From positions 1,736,001 through 1,800,000 of the forward strand of contig NC_014655.1 in assembly GCF_000166395.1 (NCBI RefSeq): a stretch of DNA of 64,000 nucleotides, given 5' to 3'. This document shows, in pieces, positions 61,063 through 64,000 of the stretch (positions are counted from its first letter, which is position 1; the number at the start of each line of letters is the position of its first letter). Source of the DNA: Leadbetterella byssophila DSM 17132. Lineage in GTDB: Bacteria > Bacteroidota > Bacteroidia > Cytophagales > Spirosomataceae. A program made the position numbers and the translations under genes. Below the pieces are notes generated by a model. It saw nothing but the letters and a program-made list of their open reading frames with translations. It searched no databases and was not told the origin of the DNA.

Positions 61063-62186
61063 TGTGCCAGCCATTGAGATATTTCTTCAACTACTGCTTC
61101 ATCCGAACCAGCAAAACCCCTACTTACATGAAGGAATTTACCTTCTTTATCTATAAAAAACTTCGTAGGAATAGATTCCACCCCATAAAGAAAAGCCACT
61201 TGATTACCTACATCCATCACGGTTTGTAGAAATTCAAACCCCCTTCTTTTTACAAAATTATCTACATAGGAATTCGTATTTTCCGCCGGGACACGTTCAA
61301 ATGTATTGATATATACAAAAGCTACATCTTCTCTATCCTTAAACTTCTCCATGGCCTTTTTCATACCAGGAAAAGACATAATACATGGTCCGCACCAAGT
61401 AGCCCAGAAATCAAGAATAACCGTCTTACCTCTAAGATCTGATAACCTTACTTCTTTCCCATTCAAATCCTTTAATGCAAAATCAGGAGCAGGAACACCT
61501 GGTACTCCCATACGGGATTTATTCACTTGCTGAACGAAGACCATTGCTAATTTCGAGCTATTCTTCTCTGCCATCAATTTCTCAGCCAATTCCGCCTGAT
61601 ATTCACCGGACACGGATGCGTCTAAAAAATTATTGGCAGCTAAAATACCCGCAGATGAGGTACCTAAGCTCTTTACTTTGTCAAGTATATTTTGATTATG
61701 TTCCTTTAATAGGTTCAAATACTGATCCCTTAATTTTTGTCTAGAACTCTCATTAGAAGTAGATTTGAACTTAGTGTCTATTTCTCTCACCTTATTGGTA
61801 AACACGATGTGATCGCTTTGTAATTCCTGAAAGACTTTCATTGTCGGCGATCCGTCTATAACTGCTTTCGCCGCTTTATCATCATCTACTATACCATCAG
61901 CTACAACATTGATCTTCTCTCCTCCGTCCAAAAGCAGACCGATCAATTGCTCATTTCCTATATTCAACTGGTAAATTCCAGGTTCCTCAATTTGCGTTTT
62001 GAAGAGAAAAGGTTCCGCCTTGATCTCCACGCTGTCCTTCTTCTCTGCAAAGCCTCTATCATTCAATTGCTCCAGATATACCTTGCCCTTTGCTTCCTTA
62101 TGGGTCAACTTTATTTGAATCTCCACAGGAAGATTTTGTGCGAAGGCATTTACAGCCACCAAACACAGGAGAATGAGTTTCTTCAT
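61059..62186 (-). CDS. TlpA-like thioredoxin-fold protein with N-terminal DUF4369-like region, exported
   Basis: 375 aa with signal peptide MKKLILLCLVAVNAFAQ. Residues ~20-130 form a beta domain of DUF4369 type (GKVYLEQLNDRGFAEKKDSV, GIYQLNIGNEQLIGLLLDGG). A helical linker follows, then a thioredoxin-like domain from ~230: VPAPDFALKDLNGKEVRLSD, and the redox pair C265-C268 in FWATWCGPCIMSF. Family knowledge: periplasmic thiol reductant in cytochrome c maturation or disulfide control. Gene order gatB-TlpA-proC is tight (1-nt gap and 4-nt overlap). Confidence 0.9.
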   Translation of the reverse strand: MKKLILLCLVAVNAFAQNLPVEIQIKLTHKEAKGKVYLEQLNDRGFAEKKDSVEIKAEPFLFKTQIEEPGIYQLNIGNEQLIGLLLDGGEKINVVADGIVDDDKAAKAVIDGSPTMKVFQELQSDHIVFTNKVREIDTKFKSTSNESSRQKLRDQYLNLLKEHNQNILDKVKSLGTSSAGILAANNFLDASVSGEYQAELAEKLMAEKNSSKLAMVFVQQVNKSRMGVPGVPAPDFALKDLNGKEVRLSDLRGKTVILDFWATWCGPCIMSFPGMKKAMEKFKDREDVAFVYINTFERVPAENTNSYVDNFVKRRGFEFLQTVMDVGNQVAFLYGVESIPTKFFIDKEGKFLHVSRGFAGSDEAVVEEISQWLAQ

Positions 62187-62187
62187 C

Positions 62188-63636
62188 TTATTTTAATTTT
62201 TCGATTAAAAGCTTATTTACTTCTTTAGGATCTGCAGAACCGCCTGAGAGCTTCATCACCTCACCTACAAATAATCCCAACAGACCCTTCTTACCTTTTT
62301 TATATTCTTGCACCTTTCCACTGTGCTTCTCTAAAACTTCATCAATCCAAGTACCCAAACTCCCGGAATCCTGAGTCAACACCCAACCGTTTTCTTCGGC
62401 AATGGTCATCACAGCCAATTCAGGAGTCTCTTTCAAATGATTTAAAACCTTCTGGGCTGCAGTATGACTTATGGCGCCGCTTTCTACCGCATGAATCAAC
62501 TCAGCCAGTTTCTTAGGCCGTATAGGATAGTCAGATATTCCAATTGTAGACTCATTCAATTCCCCGCGAATAGTAGACGTTAACCAATTGGCCACCGCCT
62601 TTTTATTTTCAGTATATTGGCAAGTTTCCAAATAGTAATCACTCCACTCCTTCTCCTCTGCCAATACAAAAGCCTGATCTGCTAATAATCCATCTTCACT
62701 TACAAATCTATCAAACAATTCCACTGGTAGAGCGGGCAATTCAGCCTTATACTTTAGAAGTTCTTCTTCCAAAATTTCTATGGGAGCAAGATCTGGCTCT
62801 GGGAAATAACGATAATCATTGGCAGTTTCTTTTACCCGCATTCCCTCTGTTACCCCAGTTTCCGGTATAAAAGTTCTGGTTTCCTGTATAATTTGATCAC
62901 CCTTACTCAAGATTTCCGACTGCCGTTTCACTTCATATTCTGCCGCTCTTTGAAGAAAACGTATAGAGTTCATGTTTTTGATCTCCACTTTTGTGCCCAA
63001 TTCAGAACTACCTTTTGGCTTTAACGATACGTTTAAATCTGCACGAAGAGATCCTTCTTCCATGTTTCCGTCACTAATCCCTAAATTACGTACTATTCTC
63101 CTAATTTCGGCAAGATAACCTGCGGCTTCCTCAGGAGAACTTATGCAGGGATAAGAAACAATCTCCAATAAAGGAGCCCCTGCCCTATTGTAATCTAATA
63201 AAGTACCATCTATACCATGTACGGATTTCCCTGCATCTTCTTCCATATGGATATGATGAACTTGGACAGTGTGCTTTTTATATTCCCTACCCTCCTTTAG
63301 CATGAAGGATACAGCACCTCCAACACAAACAGGCCTTGCATCCTGAGTAATTTGATAACCTTTAGGTAAATCCGGATAGAAGTAGTTTTTACGATCAAAA
63401 TAGTTAATCTTATTGATTTCCGAACCAAAGGCCAAACCTAGCTTCACAGCGCTTTCTACCACAGCCCTGTTAGTTCGCGGCAAAACCCCTGGATGCGCTA
63501 AAGTTAGCACACTGATATTTTGATTTGGATCATCTCCAAAACTATTATGATCTGAAGCAAATATTTTACTCTTTGTATTTAATTGGCAATGCACCTCTAA
63601 ACCGATCACCACATCAAACTCCATTTGTATTTTCAT
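62188..63636 (-). CDS. gatB: Aspartyl/glutamyl-tRNA(Asn/Gln) amidotransferase subunit B
   Basis: tRNA-binding kinase subunit of GatCAB; it activates misacylated Glu-tRNA(Gln) for amidation. 482 aa: EFDVVIGLEVHCQLNTKSKI, YFYPDLPKGYQITQDARPVC, GAPLLEIVSYPCISSPEEAAG, DLNVSLKPKGSSELGTKVEI and DYRYFPEPDLAPI; C-terminal YqeY/helical tail (residues ~300-482). gatA and gatC are not in the window. TATTTTTG lies just 7 nt before the ATG. An alternative ATG four codons downstream would give MEFDVV, also plausible. Confidence 0.96.
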   Translation of the reverse strand: MKIQMEFDVVIGLEVHCQLNTKSKIFASDHNSFGDDPNQNISVLTLAHPGVLPRTNRAVVESAVKLGLAFGSEINKINYFDRKNYFYPDLPKGYQITQDARPVCVGGAVSFMLKEGREYKKHTVQVHHIHMEEDAGKSVHGIDGTLLDYNRAGAPLLEIVSYPCISSPEEAAGYLAEIRRIVRNLGISDGNMEEGSLRADLNVSLKPKGSSELGTKVEIKNMNSIRFLQRAAEYEVKRQSEILSKGDQIIQETRTFIPETGVTEGMRVKETANDYRYFPEPDLAPIEILEEELLKYKAELPALPVELFDRFVSEDGLLADQAFVLAEEKEWSDYYLETCQYTENKKAVANWLTSTIRGELNESTIGISDYPIRPKKLAELIHAVESGAISHTAAQKVLNHLKETPELAVMTIAEENGWVLTQDSGSLGTWIDEVLEKHSGKVQEYKKGKKGLLGLFVGEVMKLSGGSADPKEVNKLLIEKLK

Positions 63637-63642
63637 TTTTTA

Positions 63643-63650
63643 CAAAAATA
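63643..63650 (-). promoter_or_regulatory. -7 element of the gatB-TlpA-proC transcript
   Basis: TATTTTTG on the minus strand, an exact TAnnTTTG match, only 7 nt before the gatB ATG at 63636. If used, the mRNA would begin at or very near the start codon, which would favour the inner ATG at 63624. Confidence 0.5.
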
Positions 63651-63677
63651 AGCTGTTTCCCAAGGATTAAAAACAAA

Positions 63678-63701
63678 AAAGCTGACCATCAGGCCAGCTT
63701 T
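63678..63701 (-). terminator. Rho-independent terminator after gldN
   Basis: On the minus strand, AAAGCTGGCC pairs with GGTCAGCTTT (10 bp, one G-T) around TGAT, followed by a T-run. It lies 22 nt past the gldN stop and before the gatB promoter. Confidence 0.85.
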
Positions 63702-63723
63702 CCCGTATTTTTTCAAAAGAATA

Positions 63724-64000
63724 TTAATTCTCCCAAAGATTACTTTCTTCTTCCATGATTTTATACTCCCATTCTTGAGATTTTAACAAAGCCTCACGAG
63801 GATTCTTATAGATCTGATCCAAATACCTGTTCCTAGGATCTGAAGTACGTACTATTCTACCACTGAACAAACGAAGCTCTATGGCATCCGCATAGTTCAT
63901 GTGTTTAGCAGTGTTCTCTTCGTTAAACCACAAACAATTTGGATTCAAACGAAAATACGACTCTAATTCTTTGTACTTAAAGGAAGCTAAATCTCTTTCA
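63724..64000 (-). CDS. gldN: Gliding-motility/T9SS protein GldN, C-terminal fragment
   Basis: The reading frame is open to the window edge, so only the last ~91 residues are seen (from ERDLASFKYKELESYF to EESNLWEN). MNYADAIELRLFSGRIVRTSD, LDQIYKNPREALLKSQEWEY and the SNLWEN end resemble GldN, the periplasmic ring partner of GldK in the type IX secretion system. It has a terminator just past its stop. gldK, gldL and gldM would be expected upstream (higher coordinates, outside the window). It fits the T9SS cargo protein encoded at 47723. Confidence 0.78.
   Translation of the reverse strand, partial: ERDLASFKYKELESYFRLNPNCLWFNEENTAKHMNYADAIELRLFSGRIVRTSDPRNRYLDQIYKNPREALLKSQEWEYKIMEEESNLWEN

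Noticed and set aside
1-64000. CRISPR array, insertion sequence, prophage or horizontally acquired island
   Set aside because: No regularly spaced repeats, transposase or phage gene and no visible composition break were found by reading; a computed composition scan could still reveal a subtle one.

Overview
The window is chromosomal DNA of a Bacteroidota bacterium, most likely of the order Cytophagales (inference). The evidence is a fused LpxC/FabZ enzyme, a type IX secretion cargo with a C-terminal sorting domain, a C-terminal GldN-like fragment, an Oar-like TonB-dependent receptor, weak Shine-Dalgarno sites, and at least fifteen upstream copies of the Bacteroidota -7 promoter element TAnnTTTG. 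Composition looks even and AT-leaning throughout. I see no insertion sequence, prophage, CRISPR array, rRNA or ordinary tRNA gene. Nearly everything is core housekeeping or cell-envelope content.

Layout. 1-536: decayed intradiol dioxygenase. 536-1006: unknown gene. 989-10460 (minus): one closely packed run, tsaE, ald, a small unknown gene, aspartylglucosaminidase-like, GH29 fucosidase, HD phosphohydrolase, lpxD, lpxC/fabZ, lpxA, ABC ATPase. 10541-13849: large TonB receptor. 14371-15918: gpmI. 16085-19913 (plus): MBOAT acyltransferase, its SGNH-like partner and a GT-C type membrane protein. 19907-24412 (minus): membrane protein, EEP nuclease/phosphatase-like protein, UvrD-type helicase. 24593-25504: ECF sigma factor and a Cys-rich putative anti-sigma. 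25564-27487: gmk, nadD, coaX. 27665-33432 (plus): the lipid and translation cluster DUF177, rpmF, plsX, fabH, OMP, efp, accB, accC. 33468-39393: DUF2853, OMP, a 56-residue membrane protein, phosphohexomutase, HsdR-N-like protein, amn, TPR protein. 39445-43253 (minus): Lrp regulator, DUF1460, pepP, OsmC, xerD. 43383-43697 (plus): stand-alone structured RNA unit. 43694-51986: GH20 hexosaminidase, ribBA, TrmH-type methyltransferase, T9SS-secreted acetylesterase, pheS, VanX-like dipeptidase. 52066-56649: SpmA/SpmB fusion, argS, yicC, DUF4126. 56843-59688: lipoprotein-like protein, membrane protein, histidine kinase and response regulator. 59691-64000 (minus): second Lrp regulator, proC, TlpA-like protein, gatB and the 3' end of gldN.

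How it fits together. Lipid A synthesis (lpxA/C/D), fatty-acid initiation and elongation (accB/C, plsX, fabH, fabZ) and envelope acylation and glycosylation genes give a strong outer-membrane theme. Fucosidase, aspartylglucosaminidase, hexosaminidase and acetylesterase suggest scavenging of glycoprotein-type glycans, feeding amino acids toward Ald (inference).

The observation I would check first is the roughly 160-nt tRNA-like RNA at 43427-43587. It has a 7-bp acceptor-like stem, D-arm-like and T-arm-like elements and an anticodon-like hairpin, but about 90 extra bases where a variable arm would be. It has its own promoter element and two terminators. It is not a normal tRNA and I see no tmRNA tag. 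A Y-RNA-like (YrlA-type) tRNA mimic is one candidate identity, which needs a covariance-model search.
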